From assembly GCF_023370775.1 (NCBI RefSeq), contig NZ_JAMCCQ010000001.1, forward strand, positions 1,054,001-1,118,000: 64,000 nt of DNA, given 5' to 3'. The notes beneath the pieces were generated by a model. It had not been told where the DNA came from. It worked only from the letters and a program-made list of their open reading frames with translations, and made no database searches. Position 1 is the stretch's first letter. Each line of letters starts with the position of its first letter. Shown in pieces: positions 17,697 through 26,346 of the stretch. The stretch comes from Marivita sp. GX14005. Lineage in GTDB: Bacteria > Pseudomonadota > Alphaproteobacteria > Rhodobacterales > Rhodobacteraceae. The translations under genes were made by a program, and so were the position numbers.

Positions 17697-18439
17697 GCGA
17701 GACGGGGAAACAGCGCGTGCTTATCCTGGGCGGGCGGTCCGATATCGGGCTCGCGATCGCCCGGCGCTTTGCGGCGGACGGCCATCCGATCACGCTCGCC
17801 GCGCGCAATGCCCAAACGCTCGAGGACGACAAGGCTGATATTGCGTTGAGAAACGCGGTGGAGGTTTCGGTCGAAGAACTCGATGTGCTCGACACCGAAG
17901 CTATGGCAGCATTTGTCGCGAAAGGCGCGGCGCCGCCGGGCATCGTGGTGTCGGTGATCGGCGTCATGGGCGATCAGCACGAAAACCAGCGCGTGGCAGA
18001 GCAGGCGGCCCTGGTCATGCGCACGAATTACGAGGCGCCGGCGCTCGCTCTCGGTCTTTATGCGGAGCTTATGGAAGCGGCGGGAGAGGGCGTGCTTGTC
18101 GGTGTCAGCTCGGTCGCCGGGGATCGCGGGCGTGGCTCGAATTATGTCTACGGCTCGGCCAAGGCCGGTTTCACCGCATATCTGTCGGGATTGCGCAATC
18201 GTCTGAGCGGGAAAGGCGTTCACGTCGTCACGGTCAAACCGGGGTTCGTTGCCACGCGGATGACGGACGGCATGGACCTGCCGCAGCGTCTGGTGGCCCA
18301 ACCCGAGGAGGTGGCGGAAGCGATCTGGCACGCTGTCGAGAAGCGGCGCGATGTTGTCTATGTAAAACCGGTTTGGCGGTGGATCATGGGCATCATCGGC
18401 ATGCTGCCGGAACGCGTTTTCAAGAAAACCAGCCTCTAG
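17693..18439 (+). CDS. DprE2-like short-chain dehydrogenase (decaprenylphosphoryl-2-keto-pentose reductase)
   Basis: This 248-residue classical SDR has the cofactor motif L-G-G-R-S-D-I-G-L-A-I-A near residue 12, a conserved serine in V-S-S-V-A-G-D-R-G-R-G-S-N and the catalytic Y-G-S-A-K, followed by K-P-G-F-V-A-T-R-M-T. This D-R-G-R-x-S-N-Y-x-Y-G-S-x-K pattern is that of DprE2, which reduces the keto intermediate made by DprE1 to decaprenylphosphoryl-arabinose using NADH. It overlaps the DprE1-like gene by 4 bp and is followed 15 bp later by a GT2 gene. Confidence 0.88.
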   Translation: MSETGKQRVLILGGRSDIGLAIARRFAADGHPITLAARNAQTLEDDKADIALRNAVEVSVEELDVLDTEAMAAFVAKGAAPPGIVVSVIGVMGDQHENQRVAEQAALVMRTNYEAPALALGLYAELMEAAGEGVLVGVSSVAGDRGRGSNYVYGSAKAGFTAYLSGLRNRLSGKGVHVVTVKPGFVATRMTDGMDLPQRLVAQPEEVAEAIWHAVEKRRDVVYVKPVWRWIMGIIGMLPERVFKKTSL

Positions 18440-18454
18440 CGGAAGATAGGGCGG

Positions 18455-19453
18455 ATGGTGGAGCAAAGAGCGCAGATTGAAGAAAGACCGCCGAAAGTCA
18501 GCGTCGTCATTCCTGCGTTCAATGCAGAAAACACGCTGGAACGCGCGGTTCTATCGGCGTTGAACCAGACTGCGTCCGTCGAGATCGTCATCGTCGATGA
18601 CGCCTCTAGCGATGGCACAGCCGCCTTGGCGGAAACACTCTGCGCGCAAAGCCCATCTGCGAAGCTTCTTCGGCAGCCGGTGAATGCCGGTCCGGCGGCC
18701 GCGCGAAACCGGGCGATTGACGAGAGCGGCGCGCCGTGGATTGCGTTGCTGGATGCGGATGATTTCATGGCATCGGATCGGATCGCCCTTTTGCTTGCAC
18801 GCGCGGAATCGGGCGAGTTCGATTTTCTCGCCGATGACATCTACCGCGTGACTGAAGAAGATCTGCTCGCAACGAACCGAAGGCTTTGGAGCGATGATGA
18901 TTTCGGGTTCATGGACGTGACCTTTCTGGAGTTCGTCACCGGGAACCTGCACGGCAACCGGGGTCAACGGGGAGAGCTTGGGTTCATCAAGCCATTGATC
19001 CGGCGCGCATTTCTTGAAACGCATGGGCTGCGCTATTGCGAAGAGCTACGGCTTGCGGAAGATTACGTCTTCTATTCCGAGGCGCTTCTGGCCGGAGCCA
19101 AGTTCGGGCTCTCGGACCCTTACGGCTATTTCGCCGTGCATCGCGCCCGCTCGATCAGCGGTCAGCACGGAACGCGCGATCTCGGGGCCCTCGTCAGGGC
19201 GGATCGACGCTTGATGCGTAAGCCGGGCCTTACCCCAGCGGATACTCGCGCGCTGCGCACGCATTGTCGGCGCACGCATCGGGAATGGGCATGGCGGCGG
19301 TTGATCGATGCCGTGAGGATGCGGGATCTGCGTCAGATCGCGGCGTTCTGGAAGGAGCCACCGCATGTGTTAATGTCTCTGGCCGGGAAACTGGCTGCCG
19401 AGGCGCGGCTCCGGTCGCTTCGGATGATCGACCGACGCCTTGGATCGCGGTAA
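18455..19453 (+). CDS. Glycosyltransferase family 2 (ExoU/ExoW-like)
   Basis: This 332-residue GT2 has V-S-V-V-I-P-A-F-N-A-E-N-T-L-E-R-A, I-V-D-D-A-S-S-D-G-T, A-R-N-R-A-I and L-L-D-A-D-D (metal-binding) in the expected order, then L-A-E-D-Y-V-F as the probable catalytic acid region. The architecture resembles succinoglycan side-chain glucosyltransferases of the ExoU/ExoW type and the gene at 29008-29970, of which it is a paralogue. Placed 15 bp after the DprE2-like gene, it is probably the fifth gene of that operon. Sugar specificity unknown. Confidence 0.88.
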   Translation: MVEQRAQIEERPPKVSVVIPAFNAENTLERAVLSALNQTASVEIVIVDDASSDGTAALAETLCAQSPSAKLLRQPVNAGPAAARNRAIDESGAPWIALLDADDFMASDRIALLLARAESGEFDFLADDIYRVTEEDLLATNRRLWSDDDFGFMDVTFLEFVTGNLHGNRGQRGELGFIKPLIRRAFLETHGLRYCEELRLAEDYVFYSEALLAGAKFGLSDPYGYFAVHRARSISGQHGTRDLGALVRADRRLMRKPGLTPADTRALRTHCRRTHREWAWRRLIDAVRMRDLRQIAAFWKEPPHVLMSLAGKLAAEARLRSLRMIDRRLGSR

Positions 19454-19465
19454 GAGCGGGCGGTC

Positions 19466-20656
19466 TTACCAGTCATAGGCATCCAGCCGGATTTCCTGCC
19501 GTTCCTGAACACGGTCGGTTGCGTGACGCGGGCGCATCCGCAGCCGCGTTTTCGAGACGAGATGCGCCATTTGCAGTGTCTTGCGCCGATTTCCGGTCTG
19601 CAATGCGCGGCGCAGGGACCAGATAAGACCCCTGCCCAGGCTCGCGGCAATATCGCGGCCCGCGGGCGAGATGCGGCGCAAGCGAACGAGGCGGGCAATT
19701 TGAGCTTCGGTCAGGCGAACGCCATGCTTTCCCGAAACCGCCCGGCGGCAAATGTTGGCGGAACAGGGACCAAGAGCGCGTTCCGGTGAAATCCTTGCGG
19801 CGAGTTCGAAATCGTCGAGCGCCCTGTCCCAAAGGTGATGGCGCGCAAAAACGCCTCCGCGCTGCAGCAAGGCCGCGCGGCATATACCAAGGCGATCGCC
19901 CTCGAACATGGCTTGCATCAGAGACAGCGGCAAATGTCGGTGAAGCCTTTCGAATACGATTTGGTCATGCGTCGCCCACACGGTTTCGGAGTCCTCGGCT
20001 GAGTGCCGATGACCGAGGGGGCCACGATCTCCATCATGTTTGCGCTGAAGAAAAAGCGTGTCGCTGAGCATGCGCACGGGATAGCGCGTCGCGAGTCGCA
20101 CGATCATGTCGTAATCGATCGAACGGGGAAGATCCTCGCGGAACGGACCGACCCGATCGTAGCAACGCCGCCGCACGAGAGTCGCGTTCTGAAAGAGAAA
20201 AATATCCTCAAGCAGATGGCGCAGCGGAGTGCCTTGGTTCAGATCGGGCCAGTACCCGGCATCGAAGTATTTTCTGCCGCCAGCGCCTGTATCGCGAAAC
20301 CGCTTGTAGGTGCCCCCGGCAATGCCGGTTTCCGGCTCGCGTTCCAGCACGGCCGCCATTTTCTCGGCTGCGTCGGGAAGCGCAATGTCGTCGTCATCGC
20401 AAATCCAGATGTAATCGCCCCGCGCCAATTGCATGGCTTGATTGAGAGCCGCCGCTTTGCCGGCGTTTCCGGCGCGACGATACTCGATTCGCGGATCGTT
20501 CAGACGGCTCATCGTTTCACTGGTGCCATCGGTCGATCCGTCATCCCAGACGATGATCTGCTCCACCTCTCGTGTCTGCCCAAGCAAGGCGTCGAGCGCC
20601 TGCTGCAAATAGGCGCTGCGATTGAATGTGGGAACAATGGCCGAAATGCCGGGCAC
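19466..20656 (-). CDS. Glycosyltransferase family 2
   Basis: This 396-residue protein has an N-terminal GT-A domain (residues 1-235): S-A-I-V-P-T-F-N-R-S-A-Y, V-W-D-D-G-S-T-D-G-T, K-A-A-A-L-N-Q-A, I-C-D-D-D-D with the metal-binding aspartates, and R-S-I-D-Y-D-M-I near residue 175. The C-terminal 150 residues are basic and helical and not recognised. It is transcribed opposite to its neighbours, converging on the GT2 gene at 19453 with 12 bp between, and divergent from a sulfotransferase gene across about 140 bp of A/T-rich sequence. Confidence 0.86.
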   Translation of the reverse strand: MPGISAIVPTFNRSAYLQQALDALLGQTREVEQIIVWDDGSTDGTSETMSRLNDPRIEYRRAGNAGKAAALNQAMQLARGDYIWICDDDDIALPDAAEKMAAVLEREPETGIAGGTYKRFRDTGAGGRKYFDAGYWPDLNQGTPLRHLLEDIFLFQNATLVRRRCYDRVGPFREDLPRSIDYDMIVRLATRYPVRMLSDTLFLQRKHDGDRGPLGHRHSAEDSETVWATHDQIVFERLHRHLPLSLMQAMFEGDRLGICRAALLQRGGVFARHHLWDRALDDFELAARISPERALGPCSANICRRAVSGKHGVRLTEAQIARLVRLRRISPAGRDIAASLGRGLIWSLRRALQTGNRRKTLQMAHLVSKTRLRMRPRHATDRVQERQEIRLDAYDW

Positions 20657-20796
20657 GGGAATACCTTAAACGGAAAAACGAAATTAAATAATTGCATGGA
20701 TTTAACCGCAAAGCGGTGTGATTCGTCCAGTTTTCCGAGCGCTGGGAAACGTCGGTCGGTTCAGGGTTTTCCAATTTCATTGCTTGAAACGGAATC

Positions 20797-21876
20797 ATGC
20801 ACTATCCTCGATCCTATTCGTTGAAGCGCATGATTTCGCGCAAAAATTATTTTCATATTGCTTGGAGATCGTTTCCGGTGAACAAGATTGCTGTGCACGA
20901 AGGATCGCAGAGCCTTCGCGTCAAAACCCAGCCAGTTGCGGATGGCCCTGATTTCATCATCGGCGGCGCACCGAAATGCGGAACGACATCGCTTCACTTC
21001 ATACTCGATCAGCATCCCGACATTTCATTGCCAGAAGACGAGGTTCACTACTTCGACGCGGACGATCCGATTGCCCATCCCGATTTTCTTCATGTGAACC
21101 GGCGCGCGCTGCGATGGTGGGATCCGGGGCCGACGGCTTTCGAAAATCGCGAATGGTATGGCGGGCGTTTTCCCGAAAGACCGAATGGCGGTCTCATCGG
21201 AGAAGATTCGACGACCTATCTCATGTCCGAAACGGCGGCCTGTCGTATTGCTGCGCGGCTACCGAAAGTGCGGATGATCTTCATGCTGCGCCATCCCGTT
21301 CGGCGGGCGTATTCGCAATATTGGCACCTTGTCAAAACATCCCGCGCTGTCGAGAGCTTCGAAAAGGCGATCCTGCGGTATCCGCATATCTTGCTCGGAT
21401 CGAGCTACCTTTCGGGTTTGCGGCGATTTCAGAATGCGCTGGGATCCGAGCGCGTTCATATCTGCATCTTCGAGGATTTTCTCGACGATACCCAAGGCGC
21501 CATCGACGCGGTTACGCAGTTCCTTGAGATCGGGCCAATGCGTGTCAATCCGCAGCGTGCTTGGTTCAACCGCACATTGTATTCCGGCTATCCAAGGCTA
21601 CACCGGGCCGCCAATCACGTTGGCCGCCGATTGGTTGCCGGACGCTATCGGCATCACATGGGCGACAGCGACAGCGCGGCACGGCGGATCGAAAACAAGC
21701 TTCACTACTGGTGGTTCCGGCACATAAACCCGCGCTTCATGAACGCGACGCGGCCGCCGGCAATGCGCGATACGACACGAGCCTATCTCGAACAGCATCT
21801 GTCCGCCCGGAACGCCGGGCTGTCGGACCTCCTCGATCGCGATCTTTCTAAGATTTGGCCGGGAATGGAGTGCTGA
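20797..21876 (+). CDS. Sulfotransferase
   Basis: This protein of up to 359 residues has the two PAPS-binding motifs of the sulfotransferase fold. The 5'-phosphosulfate loop is in F-I-I-G-G-A-P-K-C-G-T-T-S-L near residue 50, and the 3'-phosphate motif is R-M-I-F-M-L-R-H-P-V-R-R-A-Y-S near residue 158. Expected reaction: transfer of sulfate from PAPS to a carbohydrate hydroxyl. The start is uncertain: ATG 20797 and ATG 20830 are in frame, but GTG 20878 with GGAG about 12 bp upstream would give a start closer to the fold. The gene is followed 51 bp later by the chain-length gene. Confidence 0.85.
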   Translation: MHYPRSYSLKRMISRKNYFHIAWRSFPVNKIAVHEGSQSLRVKTQPVADGPDFIIGGAPKCGTTSLHFILDQHPDISLPEDEVHYFDADDPIAHPDFLHVNRRALRWWDPGPTAFENREWYGGRFPERPNGGLIGEDSTTYLMSETAACRIAARLPKVRMIFMLRHPVRRAYSQYWHLVKTSRAVESFEKAILRYPHILLGSSYLSGLRRFQNALGSERVHICIFEDFLDDTQGAIDAVTQFLEIGPMRVNPQRAWFNRTLYSGYPRLHRAANHVGRRLVAGRYRHHMGDSDSAARRIENKLHYWWFRHINPRFMNATRPPAMRDTTRAYLEQHLSARNAGLSDLLDRDLSKIWPGMEC

Positions 21877-21927
21877 TATGTCGCTCTGCACCGCCATCCG
21901 GCTACTTTCCGCACAAAAGGTGTTCCA

Positions 21928-24252
21928 ATGAATCGCCGCGGGACGTTTTCCAGTTTCATGGTTGATGATCCGCTCGATTCAACCCCGCGTCAGGGGGGCG
22001 TCACATTTTCGGACGTTTACCAGTTCATCCTCCGGCGTTGGACGTTGATCGCACTGGTTTTCATTGTGACGATCGTCATCAGTGGCGCGATGCTTTCAAA
22101 GATCGAACCCCGTTTCACAGCCACCGCTGAATTGACCTTGGTTGATCCGCGTCAGCAGAGTTCGCCCATCGCGGATTTGCTTACGGGCGTGCCCCTCAGC
22201 CGTCAGGTCGTCGAGCAGGAAATCGCAACGATGCGCTCTCGGTCCTTCATGATCGAGGTCGTCAAGCGTCTGGAGACGGACGGTCTCGATCTGGCGCAAC
22301 AGAGAGGCGGTCCTCCCGCTTGGCCCGTTCGCGCGTTCAGAACGGTAAAGCGGTATGTCTCCGGTCTGATTACGCCGCCGCCGGAACCGGTTCAGCTCGA
22401 TCCTCAAGAGCTATCGACAGACGGCGGCGCCACAGCGACCGGGGCAACAGCCTCCGGGGATCTGACAGAGTCCGACGCCAATCTCGCCACACTGGCCGAT
22501 GAGACAGTCCAATATGGTCCATTGGCCGATCTGCTTGCCGCTCTCCTTCAGATCAGCCAGCGGGGAAACGGATATGTTATCTACGTGACCGCTGAGGCGA
22601 AGGATCCGGACATCGCCGCCGCAATCGCGAATGCGACCGCTACGGAATACACCCGATTCAGCCTCGAACTGCGCAGCCAAGCGATAGAGGAGCAGGTGGA
22701 ACTGCTCACCGGGCGGGTCGATGAACTGGGTCGAAATCTCGAAGACGCGGAAACGGCGGTCGTTGATTTCCAGGTCCGCGTGACAGAGGCGAACGAAGCC
22801 AATGCCGATCAGTTGACGCGGCAGATCGAGGATTTGGGCCGTTCGCTGATCGCCGCGCGCACCGAAATTGTCGAGGCCGATGCGCGCCGGGGCAGGGTGC
22901 TCGAACTCGTTGCGCTCGATGGCCCCGTCGCGGCGTCCGATGTGCTGGAATCCCCGATCCTGATCGATCTGCGCCGCCAACTTTCGGAATACCGGATCGA
23001 ACGCAGCCGGGCAGTCGAGCAATTCGGAGAGGCATCACCTCAAGCCTCGGCGCTGGATGCGGTGATCGACAGGGTGGAACAGGAAGCGGTGATCGAAACC
23101 GACCGTATCGTGAGGCAGTATCAGACCCGTGCGAACACCGCGCGCGCGGTTGTGGCGTCGATCGAAAAGGAGCTTGCCTCGCTGGAGGAGAAGGTTAATG
23201 CGCGTTCGCGCGTGACCGTCGAGCTGGCCAAGTTGCGTCGTATCGCCGACGCGAACCGGATCGCCTATCAGGAATTCCTGAACGCGGCGACGGAATCGGC
23301 GCAGCTCAAGGCCCTGCAGCAACCCTCCGTCCGGCTGCTGTCCTTCGCCGAAACCCCGCGATCCCCAAGTTCGCCGCGAACCTTGATGCTTCTGGCGACG
23401 GCCGGTCTCGCAGGGCTTACCATCGGTTTCGGGCTGGCGCTGCTGCTCGAACTCACGAGCAACACCGTGAAAACCGCGCGCGAGATGCGCGATCTGACTG
23501 GCCTGCCGGTGATCGGAAGCTTCAGCCATATCCCCCGTCGCGGCCATTCCAGCCTGCAGACCAAGCTGGTTCAGGCACCGCAACTGCTCTCGAACCGGGA
23601 GCAGAAATTCATCGAGGAAGGACGCAGGCTTGCGCTGTTCCTCTCGGGCATCGCCGACCGCAATCGCGGAACGATCGTCTTCACGTCTGCGGTTTCCGAA
23701 GAGCGCACGGAAACTGCCGCGATGCTTTCGGCCTATGCGCTTGCCGGATGTCGCCATTCGGTGATCCTGATCGATGCGGCGAATGGACTCGCCAAGACAA
23801 AGCCCGACATCGGCGCACAGGACAATCTTGAAACGGCCGATTTGTCGATCAACGGTGGTTTCGAAGGAAGTATCGTTCGGACGAAAGGCGGGTTCGATCT
23901 GCTCTCGATCTCCAAAACTTCCGGCACGGATCTCGGCCAGATGTCCAACCGGTGGACCGAGGCGATGATGCAGAAGCTCAAGGATCGTTACGATTACATC
24001 ATCATCGAGACGACACCGGTGCTATCGCTCGGGAACGCGATCCGTTTTCTTCCCTATGCCGATACGGTTGTTGTCGCTTCTCGCTGGAACGCGACGGCGC
24101 GTCAGACCGTGGAATCCTGCATCCAGAGATTACACGATCTGCGCGCTCCGAACCTTTATGTCGTGATGACAGATGTGCGCCGCCGGATCGAGCGGAAATA
24201 CGAATATCGCGGGTTCGACAAGACCATGTCCGCGGGTTGGAGACGGTCATGA
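21928..24252 (+). CDS. Exopolysaccharide chain-length determinant, Wzz domain plus degenerate tyrosine-kinase domain (ExoP/GumC-like)
   Basis: This 774-residue inner-membrane protein has a cytoplasmic N terminus of about 40 residues, TM1 near 38-58, a Wzz-type periplasmic region with long coiled-coil stretches (about 60-475), TM2 near 485-505 with the P-rich S-F-A-E-T-P-R-S-P-S-S-P segment before it, and a C-terminal BY-kinase-like domain from about 570. In that domain the Walker A region reads F-T-S-A-V-S-E-E-R-T-E-T with no lysine, and Walker B-like Y-D-Y-I-I-I-E-T has Glu instead of Asp; there is no tyrosine-rich tail. It should control polymer length without kinase activity. Overlaps the OPX gene by 4 bp. 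Confidence 0.9.
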   Translation: MNRRGTFSSFMVDDPLDSTPRQGGVTFSDVYQFILRRWTLIALVFIVTIVISGAMLSKIEPRFTATAELTLVDPRQQSSPIADLLTGVPLSRQVVEQEIATMRSRSFMIEVVKRLETDGLDLAQQRGGPPAWPVRAFRTVKRYVSGLITPPPEPVQLDPQELSTDGGATATGATASGDLTESDANLATLADETVQYGPLADLLAALLQISQRGNGYVIYVTAEAKDPDIAAAIANATATEYTRFSLELRSQAIEEQVELLTGRVDELGRNLEDAETAVVDFQVRVTEANEANADQLTRQIEDLGRSLIAARTEIVEADARRGRVLELVALDGPVAASDVLESPILIDLRRQLSEYRIERSRAVEQFGEASPQASALDAVIDRVEQEAVIETDRIVRQYQTRANTARAVVASIEKELASLEEKVNARSRVTVELAKLRRIADANRIAYQEFLNAATESAQLKALQQPSVRLLSFAETPRSPSSPRTLMLLATAGLAGLTIGFGLALLLELTSNTVKTAREMRDLTGLPVIGSFSHIPRRGHSSLQTKLVQAPQLLSNREQKFIEEGRRLALFLSGIADRNRGTIVFTSAVSEERTETAAMLSAYALAGCRHSVILIDAANGLAKTKPDIGAQDNLETADLSINGGFEGSIVRTKGGFDLLSISKTSGTDLGQMSNRWTEAMMQKLKDRYDYIIIETTPVLSLGNAIRFLPYADTVVVASRWNATARQTVESCIQRLHDLRAPNLYVVMTDVRRRIERKYEYRGFDKTMSAGWRRS

Positions 24253-25472
24253 TCAGAATGGTCAAAACTCGACTGGCTGCCCTGACAATAAGCCTGATCG
24301 CGCTATGCGGAGTTGCGTTTGCAGAGAGCTACCGGCTCGGTCCCGAGGACGTTGTTTCACTACGCGCCGTCGCCTGGAACGACAGGACCGCATCGTTCGA
24401 GGCGATGGATGCGCTGATCGGCGACTATGTCGTTTCGTCCGATGGGTCGATCTCTATTCCCTTCGCCGGAACGGTGATGGCGCGCGGTGCCACGGTGAAA
24501 GAGCTTGGAGAAACGATCGCCGCGCGATTGCAGGCGGCGACCGGGCTTTATCAGCCGCCTCAGGTCTGGTTGCAGATCGCCGCCTATCGGCCGTTCTACA
24601 TGCTTGGCGATATCGCCAATCCCGGCGCTTATCCCTGGCGTCCGGGTCTGACGGCAAGCAAGGCGCTCGCGCTGGCCGGCGGACTCTATCGAACGCGCGG
24701 CGATGCGGCGGGCGATGTTTCGGAATATCGCCAACTAAGTTCGCTGCGCGGCGTTCAGGTGGATTTGGTGCGTTTGCGCGCGCGGCAGGCGCGTCTGGAA
24801 GCAGAGCAGCGGGAAGCGGACGCGATTGATTTTCCTGAAACCCTCGTTCACCCGGACGGCCCGGCGGCAATAGCGCGTATCAAGGCCGAAGAGCGCGCGA
24901 TTTTCGGCATCAGGCGCGAATCCGAAGCACGGGATATCGAATCAAACAAGGCGTTGATTGCACTCTATCGAACCGAGCTCGCCGCGCTCGAAGCCAAGCT
25001 GATCGGCGTGCGCCGGCAACTCGAAGGCGCTCGGGAGCGTGTCGAGAACCTTCGTGTTCTGGTCGAGCGCGGAACGGTCGTCACGACGCAGCTGATCAAT
25101 GCCGAGCGAACCCTGACCGATCTCAGCGCCGAGGAACTCGATCTGAATACTGCGATCTTTCGTGCTCGGCAGGGAATTGGCGAAACGGAACGCGACGTGT
25201 TGCAGGCTGCTGACAGGCGCCAACACGAGATTGTCACGCAATTGCAGGACACTAGGCACAAAACGGAGCTTGCGACAAAACGCGAGGCGATGTTCCTCAG
25301 TCTTGCGGCCGCGACTGGGCTGAGCGCGCTCGACGGACCGGTTCAAACGGTTCTGCAAGTGCGCCGCGAGATCGATGGCGAGATCGAGGTGATCCGACTG
25401 GCATCCGACGATCCCATCGAGCCCGGCGATGTTTTTGAAGTCTCCTTCGATCTGGCTATCGCGAGCCAGTAG
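24249..25472 (+). CDS. Polysaccharide export protein, OPX family (ExoF/Wza-like)
   Basis: This 407-residue protein has a Sec signal peptide (about residues 1-25, cut after A-F-A). It then has the Poly_export domain, beginning Y-R-L-G-P-E-D-V-V-S-L and including D-G-S-I-S-I-P-F-A-G-T-V, and a SLBB-like segment with F-Y-M-L-G-D-I-A-N-P-G-A-Y-P-W-R-P-G-L-T near residue 115. The second half (about 165-355) is a long coiled coil, as in ExoF/GumB-type periplasmic adaptors, and not the outer-membrane helix barrel of Wza. The ATG at 24249 overlaps the upstream stop (ATGA). With the chain-length protein it should form the trans-envelope export conduit. Confidence 0.9.
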   Translation: MIRMVKTRLAALTISLIALCGVAFAESYRLGPEDVVSLRAVAWNDRTASFEAMDALIGDYVVSSDGSISIPFAGTVMARGATVKELGETIAARLQAATGLYQPPQVWLQIAAYRPFYMLGDIANPGAYPWRPGLTASKALALAGGLYRTRGDAAGDVSEYRQLSSLRGVQVDLVRLRARQARLEAEQREADAIDFPETLVHPDGPAAIARIKAEERAIFGIRRESEARDIESNKALIALYRTELAALEAKLIGVRRQLEGARERVENLRVLVERGTVVTTQLINAERTLTDLSAEELDLNTAIFRARQGIGETERDVLQAADRRQHEIVTQLQDTRHKTELATKREAMFLSLAAATGLSALDGPVQTVLQVRREIDGEIEVIRLASDDPIEPGDVFEVSFDLAIASQ

Positions 25473-25484
25473 GCGGGGTTTTCC

Positions 25485-26345
25485 TCAATTGGTGTGCATA
25501 AGATCGCTGCATTGCGGAGTATTCTTGTCCGGCGGCGTGTAGGACACGCATTGCACGCTGGCCTGTGCGCGACTGTGCGGCGGGGCCTCTCCCGACCAGC
25601 CCGCCTGTTGCGGGCCACCGGCCCAGAGATCGACATATATTTTCATCGGCGGCTGGGGCAGGTTCTCTTTGCCTGTCAAACGGAAAATCTCTGCTTCGCC
25701 GGCTGTCCATACGATCGACTCTTCGGACCATTCTATTGCATAAAGCATGGGCGCGTCGGACGCATCGAAACCCAGATCGATCCAGGGCGGCTGCGCGAGG
25801 GGTTCGCCATCATCATAGCGATTGATCTGAACCTTGGTCGTATCCTTTCCCAGAAACTCGATGTCGATCTCATCGTGTTCATCGCCGAAATGTGGACCGG
25901 TATAGAGATAGAACGCGCTGATCAGACCTTCGCCCTTCGCCGGGCGCATGACGATCTCATAGCGGCCATGACCATACCATTTGCGCCGCTGAAGCTGCGC
26001 ACTGAAAAAGTCTTTCGATGTTTTTCCCGCTTCTTTCAGAGAGCCGTTATCCTCTTTCATGTCCGCGCGCGAGACACGCGCGTCCTCCGGCACCGGAGAA
26101 AGCGCGAAGAGTGCGCCGGCATCACCGGTCTCGAACGCGCTCTTGCGCCATGCGGTGCCGAACCAACCGGCCGGATGGTCGTAATCGGCGATCCACCATT
26201 GATCGCCAAGCCCGCTAAGCGCAAAGACCGTGCGAAACGGAACGCCTTCAGCTTTCTCTTTCGCCGACGCATCGGGGGGTGTTGCGAAAATGCCGACGGC
26301 GAGCGCCGCGCCTGACATCAAAATTCTGCCGACACCGTTTGGCAC
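25485..26345 (-). CDS. Secreted glycoside hydrolase family 16 (ExoK-like endoglycanase)
   Basis: This 286-residue protein has a signal peptide (core I-L-M-S-G-A-A-L-A-V-G-I-F-A) and a GH16 jelly-roll domain. The catalytic signature E-I-D-I-E is in D-E-H-D-E-I-D-I-E-F-L-G, with nucleophile and acid/base glutamates four residues apart. Y-G-H-G-R-Y-E upstream and W-T-A-G-E-A-E-I-F downstream are also typical. Rhizobial ExoK cleaves nascent succinoglycan, so trimming of the local polysaccharide is likely. The GTG at 26345 is preferred: it has GGGAG 7 bp upstream, lies 1 bp after the upstream sulfotransferase stop and leaves a clean signal peptide. ATG 26363 is an alternative. Confidence 0.88.
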   Translation of the reverse strand: MPNGVGRILMSGAALAVGIFATPPDASAKEKAEGVPFRTVFALSGLGDQWWIADYDHPAGWFGTAWRKSAFETGDAGALFALSPVPEDARVSRADMKEDNGSLKEAGKTSKDFFSAQLQRRKWYGHGRYEIVMRPAKGEGLISAFYLYTGPHFGDEHDEIDIEFLGKDTTKVQINRYDDGEPLAQPPWIDLGFDASDAPMLYAIEWSEESIVWTAGEAEIFRLTGKENLPQPPMKIYVDLWAGGPQQAGWSGEAPPHSRAQASVQCVSYTPPDKNTPQCSDLMHTN

Positions 26346-26346
26346 A

